Shown piece by piece: positions 44,616-55,322 of a DNA stretch of 64,000 bases (its first letter is position 1; each line of letters opens with the position of its first letter). Position numbers and translations under genes: made by a program. The notes beneath the pieces were generated by a model. The model was not told where the DNA came from and ran no database searches. It was given only the letters and a program-made list of their open reading frames with translations. The DNA is from Falciphora oryzae. Lineage: Eukaryota; Ascomycota; Sordariomycetes; Magnaporthales; Magnaporthaceae. Location: NCBI GenBank assembly GCA_000733355.1, contig JNVV01000036.1, positions 116,578 through 180,577 on the forward strand, read 5' to 3'.

Positions 44616-45055
44616 GCTGCAGGAGAATAGGAAACGGAAGGGAAACGAGGCGCGAGCGAGCAGGAACCTAGATGCAGGCAGGAGAAGAGGAAGCGCGGGC
44701 AGAAGGGCAGGACCGGAAGCGGTGGTGAAAAGAGAGCGAGAGGGAGAGAGGAAGGAAGGAAAGAGGGCCTTTTGTAGCTGGGAGAAGGAAGGCCGGTGGA
44801 GACCCGGATCCGGAGGGAAACAAAGGGAAGTCACCACCAGAAACCACAACGCACGACAACGCAGCAACAAGAAAGAGTCACCCAAACGACGCGATCCAAA
44901 AAGAGGGAGGCAACCAACAGAAAGATCAGATGCAAGCCACAGAGGCGGACCCGAACCGCACGCGGAGCAACGGCCCCGGAAGCGGGCACCCACCAAAAGC
45001 TGAATCACCCAAAGTCACGAAGCAAAACGCCAGACCCGGAGGGCCCGCCCGCGGC

Positions 45056-45301
45056 TGGGACCCGGAGCAGAGCCGGGCCAACTCACGCGAAGAAGCCACA
45101 TCAGGGCGCCACAACACGAGTACCAACACAAACATTCCGCCACGAGGGCGAGACCCGACACCAAGGCGCTGCCCCGGTTGGGACCCGGAGCGGAGCCGGG
45201 CCAACTCACGCGGAAAAGCCACACCAGGACGCCACAACACGAGTACCAACACAGCCGTTTCGCCACGAGGGCGAGACCCGGCACCGAGGCGCTGCCCCGG
45301 C
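45056..45301. repeat. 123-bp direct repeat, two units
   Basis: Two adjacent units start TGGGACCCGGAGC at 45056 and 45179. A RIP-mutated pair is at about 35800-36060 in copy A. They lie upstream of the antisense gene, near the LINE 3' end, so they may be promoter repeats for that gene. Confidence 0.85.
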
Positions 45302-45602
45302 GCAACACACCCTCATTCCCTTACGTACTTTCCTTTTGTTCCACTGATCACAAGGACGCTTCCACGACGGAACCCTTACGAGCAGTCGCATGAAGACAAG
45401 CAGACGGTACCACTGTTCAACACAGCAGGACCGTATACGAAGAGCAGACATGGTTTTTACTCCCAGGCTCCGGAGCGGGGGCGACACGCACCCGAGGACG
45501 AGTTCAAGGGTTTTTACATGTAAATACTACATAGTAGAGGCACCGAGGTCTTATATAGACATAACGGTAGTATGAATATATAATATATATATATAATATT
45601 TA

Positions 45603-46813
45603 TTAATGCCTTCGGTTAAAAGCTTTTTTGGTTCGTTACTATATTTTAAAATTGTAATTATTTTACGAACCTTTGCAATAATATTATTATTATCGTTATT
45701 ATTATTATTATTTAAAAAATCACGTAATATATCTTTAGCCACTAAATTTAATATATGGGCAATGCAACGAATATCGTAAAAGTTACGTGTAATATTTTCG
45801 TTATAATAATTTATAAAAATATCGTTATTACTTGCGTTATCCCGCGTAATAGATAAAATATTATTATTATTAATAAATGGATATTTTCTAATAATATTAT
45901 TAAATTCTAAATATAAATTTTCGCCAGTATGGCTTATATTACCAATTTCTTCAAATCCGATTAATTTATAATTTAATTTAAAATCGGAATTTATAAATAT
46001 TAAAATAATGCCAAAATATTGATTTCCAGTTACTTTGGAAGTCCAAATATCAAAAGTTATATTAAATTTGCCGTTATTTTCGGTATGCAATCGCATATTA
46101 TCGTTAAATAACGAGAAATATTCATTATAAGTATTATTTAATACTGTTTTTAATATTTTAGTATTTATAATTGGGGAAACCCTATTATAATAATTTAGCA
46201 AATCGGTAAATGAATCCGATTCTATTATATTAAAAAATAAATTATTATCAATTATAAACTATAATATTTTTTTATATGCATCCGCATCGTTAAAATCTGA
46301 TAAAATCGTATTTTGCCGTTGTCGTTTTCGAATTCCGGTAGAAAAGGACGATATTATTGGTAATTGGGCGGTATTTTGCCTTTTAACCCTCGTTTTTTCA
46401 CTTGCTTTATTATAAGCTATATTGGGATGTTTTAATTTATAATGCCTAGAATAATTAGACGTTTGAAATTTAGATATTTTTTCGATTTTTTTATAGCTGC
46501 ATATAGAGAATTTTATAATAAATTCACGCTCTTTATTAATATTTATTGGCAAAAGCGTACGCGTAAATAAATTATTTTCAAATATATACATTTTACTAGC
46601 TTTACCGGTAGGTAAAACGTAATCCGGCTGGTTATAAAGGGAGTTTTTATAATTTATATCGCTATTGGAATTGTTACTGGAATTATTGCCGGAATTATTA
46701 TCGGAATTATTATCGGAATTATTACTGGAATTATTAATATATTTAGAATTATTATCCGACGTAAAACTATTCGTTAAATCGGTTATTTGTGAATGTAACG
46801 GATTATCCTCCAT
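45603..46813 (-). pseudogene. hAT transposase, N-terminal part, element B
   Basis: Minus strand from ATG 46813. One frame, interrupted only by a TAG just before 46256 (probably a former TGG), so nearly intact. Asn/Ser-rich head, then a BED-finger region (the first Cys of the pair appears as Ser), then Phe-Asp-Ile-Trp-Thr-Ser near 46050 and Thr-Arg-Asp-Asn-Ala-Ser near 45840. It ends after Gly-Ile-Asn-Lys-Tyr at the LINE junction, the same codon as in element A. The catalytic Glu and C-terminus are missing. Confidence 0.85.
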
Positions 46814-47340
46814 TTTTAATGTTAATAAAGGTTGATGTAAGTGGTAAAAATAAAGTAATAAAGGTGTAAATGTAATAATAAAATAAATTGTAGGGGTTTT
46901 TGCGTTGCTATTAAAACGGAAAAAAAATCAGCAGTAAGGTGGGAAACTTAACGTTTATTTATATTCTAAACTTAATTTCTAGAACTTTCGACGTATTATA
47001 AATATAAAATTATATTTATAAGCAAATTGCATAATTTAAATTAACTTAATAATATAATATTACAAATTAAATTTAATTTGTAATATAATTTAATGCATAG
47101 AATTAAAAAGAATCGTGTGGAATTTGCTAGAAATTGCTAGAAAATTTGGATTACTAATACTTAATTTGTAATAATAATTAATAATAAATAATTATTATTA
47201 GTAATATATAAAAATCTCGCATTATTAATATATTTATATATTAGTAAGCAATAGAAAGTGTTAGAAATTTCTGGAATTTTCGTATTATTAATACAATATT
47301 TACGTAAAATACGTTAAAATACGTGCATTTTATTAATATA
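46814..47340. other. AT-rich upstream region of hAT transposase B
   Basis: Similar in layout to 41260-41594 in element A. A TTAGTAAGCAATAGAAAG-like motif near 47250 recurs in altered form at 40715-40735 and 54635, which suggests a shared region between the two hAT genes. No gene seen. Confidence 0.5.
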
Positions 47341-47767
47341 TAGATTTATTTACCCTTTTCGACTTCTATAAGCCATAGGGAGTGTCTGCTAATCTAGGTA
47401 ATATTGGGATAAAAACCGTACCTCCGGTGTTATAACCGTTTTAATAAAATCGGGTAAAAAGGTCCCGTCGAACTACTAGCGAATCCTTTTCGTATGCTTA
47501 TTTGTTAAAATACGGTCTCACTATCGTACTTCCAATGTTAATAAAAAAGAAAGTATATCGGTCGACGCGGGGTATCGGGGTATGGTCCTGGAGTCGTATC
47601 GGGGTAGTCGCTCGGTCGGTTCGGTCGGTCGTTATTTTTTTTTATCGTTCCTTCCAAATTCGGCCAACCTCCTCGTGCCTTCCCTTTATTAACGCCGGTA
47701 CCTTACCCAATATCCCACGCTTTTTTTCCTTCGCGATTTTTAATCCTTTTTAATTTTTAATAATAAC

Positions 47768-48742
47768 AGCTTAAAGCAATGCGATCCGGTACGTTTTCCC
47801 TACCTTCCGCGACCTCGCAAACCCCTTTAACCCTCCTTAACAACGCGCTGCCGTCCCTAGTACTCCATTGCGACCTCCCATATACCTATCGAATACGCGC
47901 AATGCTAAAGCGCAATTCTTTTCCTCCCTTTTCGCCCGCGGGCCGGAAGCGCCGCAAAAAGCGCCGTTTATAAGTTCTTTTTTTCGTTAAAGCGTTTTTA
48001 CGGCTTTTCGTTAACCCTTCCTAATGTCCTAGCCGGTAGCAAAAGTTGCGGCATTTGCTTCCGTATAATAGCTAACGATTTTTCTCCCGATCGCCATTAT
48101 ATCCAAAATACCAGTAAATTATGCTTCCGTTTTCCTTTTTTCCCATTTTCCGATACCCTTTTAATATTTATATTTAACTAAATTCCAAATCCAAAAAATG
48201 CGTTTATTGCTGCTTTAAAAAAAAAGCTAGCAAAAACGGTCGGTGTATTTTTGCGGATAAAAAAACCGCGTCGAAATCCGGTATAGCTTTTAATAAAACC
48301 GCCGCGATTTTATTAAAAATCCGTAACGATTTCGAAAATTGCAACGCCTTTTTTAATTTTCGCAAATAGCGGGCTTAAACTAGCGCTTTTAAAGGCCGTA
48401 ATAAAAATGTAGGTTTTTTTTTGTTTTTTTTTTCGTTTTCCCGGATACGTAGCTAATACATTTTTAAAATTGGGGCGTTTAGCTTAAAACCGAAAAAAAG
48501 GCCGCTTATTAGGCGTTTAAAAACGCTTATAAGGCATACGCCCCTGCTGGTTCGCAAGTTCCTTTCCGTTACCTTACGGTTAATCCGAACGTTGTTTAAG
48601 CGCGTTGTAACTTAGCTTCTAGTTTCTTTTTTTACGGTATTAAAATTTAATTCGAAATAACTTAAAAAGTAACGATAGCGGCGATAACGGTAATTCCGAC
48701 GATATTAGTAACCCGCTAGCAAGCAGCGGTAAAAACGCGTAA
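47768..48742 (+). pseudogene. Antisense gene of LINE family 1, copy 2
   Basis: Counterpart of 9035-10213, opposite to ORF2, ending TAA 48740-48742. The Cys-containing exons and the intron before AAAATTGGGG near 48470 are recognisable. An internal deletion of about 200 bases (near 48670) removes most of the last exon before the acidic tail. Further broken by RIP stops. Confidence 0.55.
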
Positions 48743-49179
48743 AGGGGTTTTCGGGTTTTTTTCGATCTTCCGACGGATTGGTTTATTTCTTTTTTTCCCG
48801 GTTTTTTTTTCGGTTAGCTTTTTTGGGGGGGGTTGGCGCTTTCCGGGTATTAGCTTATAAGTTTCCGTTATTTAAATAACGGGTAGCGCCCTCGCGTTAA
48901 AGTTAAATAAACCGTAGGTAATCGTTTAATTTTAGCTTAATTCCTTTATTGCGTCCCGTTTATTTCTTTTTGTTTTCGCCGAAGCTTTGCGTAAAGGTTG
49001 GGTTAGGTTATATATTAGTTATTGTAATTGTAGTTCGTAATCGTAAGGCTTTTTTAACGAAATCCTTTAGGTTTAATTTTTTAAAGCCGGGGTTGCGATA
49101 ACCCCTTATCCCTTTTTAAAGTTCGCCGCTTCGTTACGGCGTTCCTTTTTTTATTTCCTTTTTTTTTCCTCCTTTTTTT

Positions 49180-52100
49180 TTAATCCATTCGTTTATAATA
49201 TTTGCGGATAAAGCGTAATTTGGGATACGTTTTATCCGTAAAAACCACCGAATTACTTTCGCCGCCTCCTTTTAGCGGTTTAGCGTTAACGTTATTGCTT
49301 CCGACATTATTTGTAACAACGTTACTCGTTTTTCGCGAAAGCTAAAGCAATAACCCAATACGTAAGCGACTATTTCCGGGAATTACCCGCAAAAACATTC
49401 CGCGTTTACTTCTGGAACTTGCTTCGACGCTAAATAGCTTTTTAGCCCCAACCGTTCCGTACGTAATTGGATTAATAAAAAGCTTTCGGTTTTATATAGG
49501 TTTCGGTAAAATAGCAGCCTTTTTTCGCTTAGCTCCCCTTTATTCGCTTTTGCCTATCGTTTCGTACGGGCTGCGTACCTTTTCTATTGCTCCTTTTATT
49601 CCTTTTCGATAGCTTTTTCGGGGGGTTGGTTTAGTATCCAATTGGTTGCTTTTTCGCGTTTGCGTGTTTTTTTAAACGTCGTTACGGATTGTCGCTTTTT
49701 CGTATTTTTTAGTTTTTTTTTTACGCCTTTATATGCTTTTTCCATTTTTTCCGCCATTTCGTTACTTCGTAATTTCCTTTCGAAATAAGCGATTCGTTCG
49801 TTTAATTAAATGTTAATTAGCGCTACGTATATTTTTACTTTTAATAGCCTTTATAATATGCCTTTATATGTTTCAATCGTTTTTTTTAAGCATTCGTTTT
49901 GCATTTTCGCTTACGTTTTAACTACCCCTTTAGGTTTTTATAAGTTCCCGTTAAATTCGTAATACGCGGGGGCTGCGAACCCTAAAACCGCTTTAATTAC
50001 CGCCAAATATAGGTATTTGGTTTTAATAAACGTAGGTTTTTAAGTGGTCGCTATAAAGCGTATAAAAAATAGCTTTTAATGTTTTATTTTGTCGTATATT
50101 TTCCGTATATGTTAGGTTTATTCCAATTTGGAATTAATTTAAAGGCTAAAAATTCGGACGCCTTTTTCGGTTTTTTTCGGCTTTACGGTAACCTCCCCGA
50201 AACGTAACGGGAGGGTAGGGGGTAATTTCCGTTTTTTAGTTAGCTAAATAAATTAATATTTGCTTAGGTCGAATTTTGCTCCGAATTTGGTAGCTTATTT
50301 AATGTATACGTTATATGTTATGTTAAGTTTTTTTATTGCGTTGGTCGCGTTACAGTTGAAGCTAATTAGGTTAATATTATTCGCGAATCCTATCGATGTT
50401 ACCCCTTTTACTTCGCGGAAGCTTTTGTACAGTTTTGCGGTATAAAGGATAAATAGGATAGGGGAAATTGGGGAGCTTTATAGGATTCCGCAAAGTATTT
50501 TTAACGTTTTAATATCTTCGCCGTCGAAATGGAAAGATATTTTCCTTCCATTTAAAAAGCTTTTTAGCAATTACAATAGCTATAGTAGGTATCCGTATTT
50601 TTTAAGCTCGTCCAATAGGCGTAAATGCGATACCGTATCGAAAGCGCCGCTAATATTAAAGGATAAAAACCTTACTATTGCTTTCGCGTCCCAAACTATA
50701 TTAACTATATCCGTAAAAAGGCGTATAGTTATTTCCGTCGATTTATTTTATCGGTTTCCTATTTATTCGTTAGGGAGTAGCTAATATTTTTTTGTTATAT
50801 CTTTTATGCGGTTTGCTAAAATCTTTTTTAAAACCTTCCCTATAGTTTCCAATAAAGCGATCGGCTTCCAAACTCCAATTATACTAGGGTTTTTATCGGG
50901 TTTTTGCAAAATAATAATACGAAACCGCTGGAACCTCGCGGGGAAGTAGCCGTAGTCCATGCACGCGGTAAACAGCTCCGCTATAGCCGTAAACAAAGCG
51001 GGTCCCATTATTAGTAAATTTCCGTTTAGGATACCTGTTAGCTTTAATGCCTTCCATGGTCCGGTTTTTCGCAAAACCTTTTCCACGTTTTCCGCGGATA
51101 CCCTTTAGCGAACTTTTAATAGGGTAACGTTTATAAAAAGGTCGTCCGGAACGTTTAAAACGTCGGCTATAAACGTCGGGAAAAATTTCGCCTTTAAAGC
51201 TTTTTTTTGGTTTACCGGGTTGCCGTAACCCTTCCGCCCCCTAATTTTAACGTTGGCAAAGAAAAGGGCGGTAAAGGTTTGTGGCTTTTTTTTTTTTACC
51301 CATTTGGCGATCGTTTATATGCTTTTAGCGTTTTGTTTTTTGCTTGTTTCGTGCATAGCGGTACGCTACGTATACCTTTTTGCTATTTTAATAGCTTATT
51401 TTTTTCTTTTCGTTAATTCCCTTATTAAAACTTTAGCTATATCGGTACGGTTTCGCTTCCATTCCTTTTCGGCTTCGTATTTTTCGCAAAATAGCTGTAA
51501 AATCTCCTCGGTTTACCAATTGCAGCTTCCGGGTTTATTTTTCCGCTTTAAAACGGTAAAATCTTTAATTTCCAATATAGCTTTAATTAATTCGTCCATT
51601 TGATCGTTAATTGCTTATAAATCGCTAAAGGGTCGGGTTAATTTGGTTATACGAACTACCGCTAAATTTTTCGCGTTTTTTTTATCGATTTTTTTCTAAT
51701 TCCACCTCTTTTTTTTAGGGGTTTTTAATTAAGGACTTAACCTTTAAATTATAGTTATAATCCCCGCGTGGTTGCTACCCTTTTGCTTCCATTTCGCAAA
51801 TTCCGTTATAGCTAGGTTATTTGTAACCTACGCTAGGTTTATCGTTATATCCTTATAACGTAGTGCGGATTTCGTTAGGAAATCGCGGCGGGTTAACAAA
51901 TGCATATTTTATGCTTTTGTTAGCCCTAATAGCTTTGCAACTCCTGCGTGCATTAAAAGCTCTTTTTTTTTCCGGGATATCCAAAGGTCGTAATATAGGT
52001 TAAAATCCCTTACTATTAAATTATAGCTTTTGGGGTATTTTTTTACGAAGTTGTCGATAAAGGTAACCTAATTTGTTATTATAGTATTCCCCGGTATTGG

Positions 52101-52500
52101 TAAATAAACCGACCATATTATAATGTTTTTTTTTTTAGTGCCAATAGTAACTCGACACTAATCCGGTTTCGCTTCGTAATTTAATATACGTAGCGTAAAC
52201 CTAACGTAAATTATTATGCGTACGGGTTAAAGTGGTAGTAAGGGGGGAAGGGAGGGGGAGGGGGCTTGCTCCCTTTCCTCCTTAGGGGAAGGTGATGTTA
52301 CTTCGCCGTAAGGTCGTAGCGTTGGCGTTTGTTGGTATTGGATAATCTTTATTCCTACCCAGGTCGGGCATTTCGTTTCCCTTTTGCCGTTTTTTAGTAG
52401 CTCCTAAATCGCTAATACGTTAAAGCGACCGCTTTTTGCCAATAACGCGTTTAATACCTTTATTTTCCTTCCTATATTCCATTATAAAACCTCGAACTTT
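49180..52500 (-). pseudogene. LINE family 1 ORF2, copy 2
   Basis: Minus strand, ending TAA 49180-49182. The best preserved reverse transcriptase N-terminal block of the three copies is open at 50781-51086 (Gly-Pro-Ala-Leu-Phe segment and Gln-Lys-Pro-Asp-Lys-Asn motif). The FADD box near 50370-50390 reads FANN. The C-terminal Cys-Xxx-Cys-Gly motif is near 49390. The 5' boundary is by comparison with copy 3. Confidence 0.8.
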
Positions 52501-53404
52501 ATATAATATCTATAATAGTTATATCTTTTTCGCTTTCGGGGTATATGTTTTCGGGGGTTTTTTCGACCTTTTTACGGAATTATGTTATCGGTAATAGGGG
52601 TTCACTTTGGCTTAACTTCGGTAATACTGTTTTTAATGGGAAAAGTAATATTGGGGTAGCTAGGGGTCCTAAGGTTTTCGGCGTCCCCGGGGATTGGGAC
52701 ACGCGGGGTCTTTTCGAAGGTATTTTCGGTTTTTAGCTGCGGAAAAAGGAAAGGATCGCGGCGTTATTGTTGTTTGCTTTAAAGGTTTTTCGTAGCCTGC
52801 CTACCGGCCTTCCCGGGGATCTGCCGGCATTTTTAAAAAAGTTTTTTTTTCTTTTTATAAAGGAAGGGGGTCGCGGCGACGTTTGTTCTAGCTCGCTTAC
52901 GTCCCTTTGTTAGGCTAGTTCCGGGGTCTCCGGCGCGTTTCCTCGGCTTGGTGTAAGGGTTTACGGGGTTTCCGCTACCGGCTCCGTCGGTATAGCTTTT
53001 TAGTATTCGGCCGGGGTAGCTTCTTTTTCCAAATGGTAAAGTTTTTTATTAAATACGAGGGTTACCCCTAATGCTTCGCCGCGACCTTTTTGGATGCGTC
53101 GCTTATACCATTTGTTGAGGTGGTTTCCTAAAAAGGCCTTCCTTTTTTCGTAGGTTTCGAGTCCTTCGACGTAAGCGTCGGCCTACCGAGTCCCCGCGTC
53201 TACCTTTTCCATAAATGGGATCCTATCCTTTATTTGGGAAAGCTTTTGCTTTATTACCGGGTCCTATCTTTTTTTCCCTTATAGGTCCGGCGTAGGGGGT
53301 AAAGGGGCTCGCGGCGACTTCGGCGGCGGGGTCGGTTATTTCTCGAAATGGGTTAGGCGTATAAACCATGCGTCTCTTCTTTTTTATTGCGCTTGTTTCC
53401 TAAC
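52501..53404 (-). pseudogene. LINE family 1 ORF1, C-terminal part, copy 2
   Basis: Minus-strand remainder of the Gag-like frame after the zinc knuckles, matching 13986-14875 of copy 1. Cut by the 5' truncation; no knuckle left. Confidence 0.6.
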
Positions 53405-54564
53405 TGCCTCGTATTTCCTATAGAAAACTATAGTTAGAGGGGTGCCGAATCCCTTTAACGGACATGCCGGCTAAAGCCCGCCTTCTCTTTCTTGCTAAAT
53501 AGCCAGCCTGCCACGTAAATATAAGGTTTGCACCTTAAGCCTATCGCAGCCACAAAAAGGCCTCTTGATAAACCGACGTGCGCATCCGTCCTCTCGGGCT
53601 AAAATATAGTCTCTTCCGCTTAACATACCGACGACATCATCTGCCCCGGTGTACGTCCCTAGTGCGAGTAGGAAGCCAAAAGCCGGCGACACCCCGTACT
53701 TGTTCATCCACGGCCCGGTCCTTCGTTGGTTCTTAGGCAAGCCTAGTAGGCAAGCCCAGTGCCACTATGTGGATCATGAATGCAACGAGTTCCTCCCGTC
53801 CTCCAAACCCGGCACAAACTCCCAGTGCGAGTGGGAAGCATACGGCGCCTCAGTCACTATATCCCACCACGGCCCACCATCCACGGGGTATACCGTTTCC
53901 TGCTTCCCGTTACCCAAAGCCGTCTCCGGCAAGGGGCCGACCACGTCTTGCTGTCGGGGCCCTTGGGGGACTGCCGCGCCGGCGCAGTGCCCCCAGCCCA
54001 CGTACAACTAACCAACCCCCGTAACGGCACTGCCTCCTCGCTGCGGAACAGTCCCAAAAGGAGTGAAGGGGCGAAAGGGTGCCCTGTCGATCCGGAGACC
54101 GTCGGGTGGTTTTCAGCCTAATTTCCCTTTCTCTTAAACCGTTTATCAAGCCTCCCGGGGGAGGGTGCGTCAAGCCTCCCGAAGGAGGGTGCATCGAGCC
54201 TCCCGAAGGAGGGTGCATCGAGCCTCCCGAGGGAGGGTGCCTGCCTTTCGGGCTGGCGGAATCTTGCCACGCTGGCTCGCTGCGCGAGATTGGGCCTTAT
54301 CTTGTGCGCCTCTGTGCGGGAGGCGCGCCGGGCCATCGAACGGACTCTATCTTCACCGCGGTCGATGGAAAACTCGTCAAAGGAGGTCTGCCGATTAAAT
54401 GTGTTGCGAAAGGAGGGAGGATTGCGTGCAATGGTGGTGATTGAGGGCGGCAGGTTGAAGAGAATTTTTCGTTTGTGGGCGCCTGTTAGGGCTACAGGCG
54501 GAAGTCCCGCCAAAACCTTAACAACATGGTCCGTGCACACATGCTCTAAAATTTGTGAACGGGA
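53405..54564. other. GC-rich island without RIP, origin unknown
   Basis: Sharp boundaries with AT-rich DNA on both sides, normal CpA and TpG content. It has short internal duplications (AGTGCGAGTAGGAAGC near 53670, AGTGCGAGTGGGAAGC near 53825) and a 24-bp tandem repeat at 54150-54245. No match to other parts of the window. Several overlapping open frames exist on both strands (for example 53649-54011 plus); none can be chosen with confidence. Confidence 0.6.
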
Positions 54565-54633
54565 AAGAGTTCGCATTTTATTAATAATAAAAGGGAAATC
54601 GACATTACTAGTAAAATTTATATTAATAAGCAA
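54118..54633 (-). CDS. Hypothetical 171-codon open frame with 8-residue repeats
   Basis: An open minus-strand frame. The first 20 or so codons lie in AT-rich flanking DNA, the rest in the GC-rich island. The C-terminus holds four copies of an 8-residue unit (Asp-Ala-Pro-Ser-Phe-Gly-Arg-Leu), made by the 24-bp tandem repeat, and ends Lys-Arg-Phe-Lys-Arg-Lys. No domain recognised. It may be a chance frame, since GC-rich DNA here is open in several frames. Confidence 0.25.
   Translation of the reverse strand: MLININFTSNVDFPFIINKMRTLSRSQILEHVCTDHVVKVLAGLPPVALTGAHKRKILFNLPPSITTIARNPPSFRNTFNRQTSFDEFSIDRGEDRVRSMARRASRTEAHKIRPNLAQRASVARFRQPERQAPSLGRLDAPSFGRLDAPSFGRLDAPSPGRLDKRFKRKGN
54150..54245. 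repeat. 24-bp tandem repeat, four units
   Basis: Units of GAGCCTCCCGAAGGAGGGTG type, each with an internal CCTCCCGAAGGAGG palindrome able to form a small hairpin. The unit length keeps a reading frame. Confidence 0.92.
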
Positions 54634-54810
54634 CAGAAAATTTTAGAACTTTTATAGTTACTATAAATTTAATCGTTCCTTTCGCCTTACCGTTCGGTAT
54701 TGTTTTTCCCTTTACCCAGCTAAATTAAATATCCCTATATTACTTATAGCTATTACTTATTTCGTTTATTAACTCGCTTTATAACGATACCTATCGTTAT
54801 TACAATTAAA

Positions 54811-55170
54811 ATGCCTTCGAAAATTACTATTAATGTCGAAAATTCTAACGATATTAAACGGCTTTTATCGGTTTTAAAACAACCCCGAATAAGTCGATAT
54901 AATAACGATATTCCCGCTGTTACAAAGGCTAAAATTTGCACTTATTGCAAATTAAAAGGCCATTCCTACAAGCAATGTTGGTTTTTACAACCAAACAAAG
55001 CGCCAAACGGCTGGGAAATTAAAAAACAACCCAATAACGATATATATACCAAAAAACGAGACTATTTCCTTTCTGTTTTAAATAATAAAACGGAAAATAA
55101 CACCGATTATAATAATAACGAAAATAACGAAAAAGAATTCGAAATAATAAAGGATAATATAAATTATTAA
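54811..55170 (+). CDS. hAT accessory protein with CCHC zinc knuckle, intact
   Basis: 119 codons, ATG 54811 to TAA 55168-55170, no stops. A single CX2CX4HX4C knuckle (Cys-Thr-Tyr-Cys...Gly-His...Gln-Cys) lies at residues 50-63, preceded by a short charged N-terminal region and followed by an Asn/Glu-rich tail. CCHC knuckles usually bind RNA or single-stranded DNA. Fragments of the same gene occur inside two other hAT copies (32298-32565 and 40568-40690), so it looks like a regular second gene of this hAT family, divergent from the transposase. Codon use is AT-rich like the transposase. Its role in transposition is unknown. Confidence 0.75.
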   Translation: MPSKITINVENSNDIKRLLSVLKQPRISRYNNDIPAVTKAKICTYCKLKGHSYKQCWFLQPNKAPNGWEIKKQPNNDIYTKKRDYFLSVLNNKTENNTDYNNNENNEKEFEIIKDNINY

Positions 55171-55178
55171 AAAGGAAT

Positions 55179-55209
<31 letters not shown>
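55171..55209. repeat. TTTA microsatellite after the accessory gene
   Basis: About eight TTTA units directly after the stop codon, the same as at 32568-32590 and, reversed, 40488-40554. Confidence 0.9.
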
Positions 55210-55210
<1 letters not shown>

Positions 55211-55322
55211 AAAAAACGGAAGCTTCCAGCGGCTCGCGCGGAAGAAGACAACGACCAATCCCAAATCTAAGGACATTACGAGAATCGGCACCGCCGAGTT
55301 GCCCTAGGGCGCGGCGGGCTCG

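Larger units (their letters stand above)
42789..45590 (+). mobile_element. LINE family 2 copy B, 5'-truncated, essentially free of RIP
   Basis: GC-rich island inside AT-rich hAT DNA. It starts in the C-terminal part of ORF2 and runs to the shared 3' terminus. It carries the intact antisense gene and a 123-bp direct repeat. It is the unmutated counterpart of 35511-38320. Truncation at the 5' side is usual for LINE insertions. Confidence 0.85.
45601..47340 (-). mobile_element. hAT element B, transposase half, inverted
   Basis: The same hAT family as element A but on the minus strand. It starts at the same transposase codon where A stops. Transposase lies at 45603-46813, with promoter-like AT-rich sequence at 46814-47340. 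LINE family 1 copy 2 begins at 47341. The rest of this hAT may be 54565-55209. Confidence 0.75.
47341..53404 (-). mobile_element. Tad-like LINE, family 1 copy 2, 5'-truncated
   Basis: Colinear with copy 1 from the 3' terminus up to the middle of ORF1. Homology stops at about 53404 (copy 1 about 14875), a typical 5' truncation. It lacks about 200 bases of the antisense gene. Heavily RIP-mutated. Confidence 0.88.
54565..55209 (+). mobile_element. hAT element, accessory-gene side
   Basis: AT-rich segment with the hAT subterminal-type AAGCAACAGAAAAT motif near 54630, the intact CCHC gene (54811-55170) and the TTTA microsatellite that closes this side of the family (55171-55209). The expected terminus after the microsatellite is missing. 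Orientation fits element B (45601-47340) interrupted by LINE copy 2 and the GC island. Confidence 0.6.
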
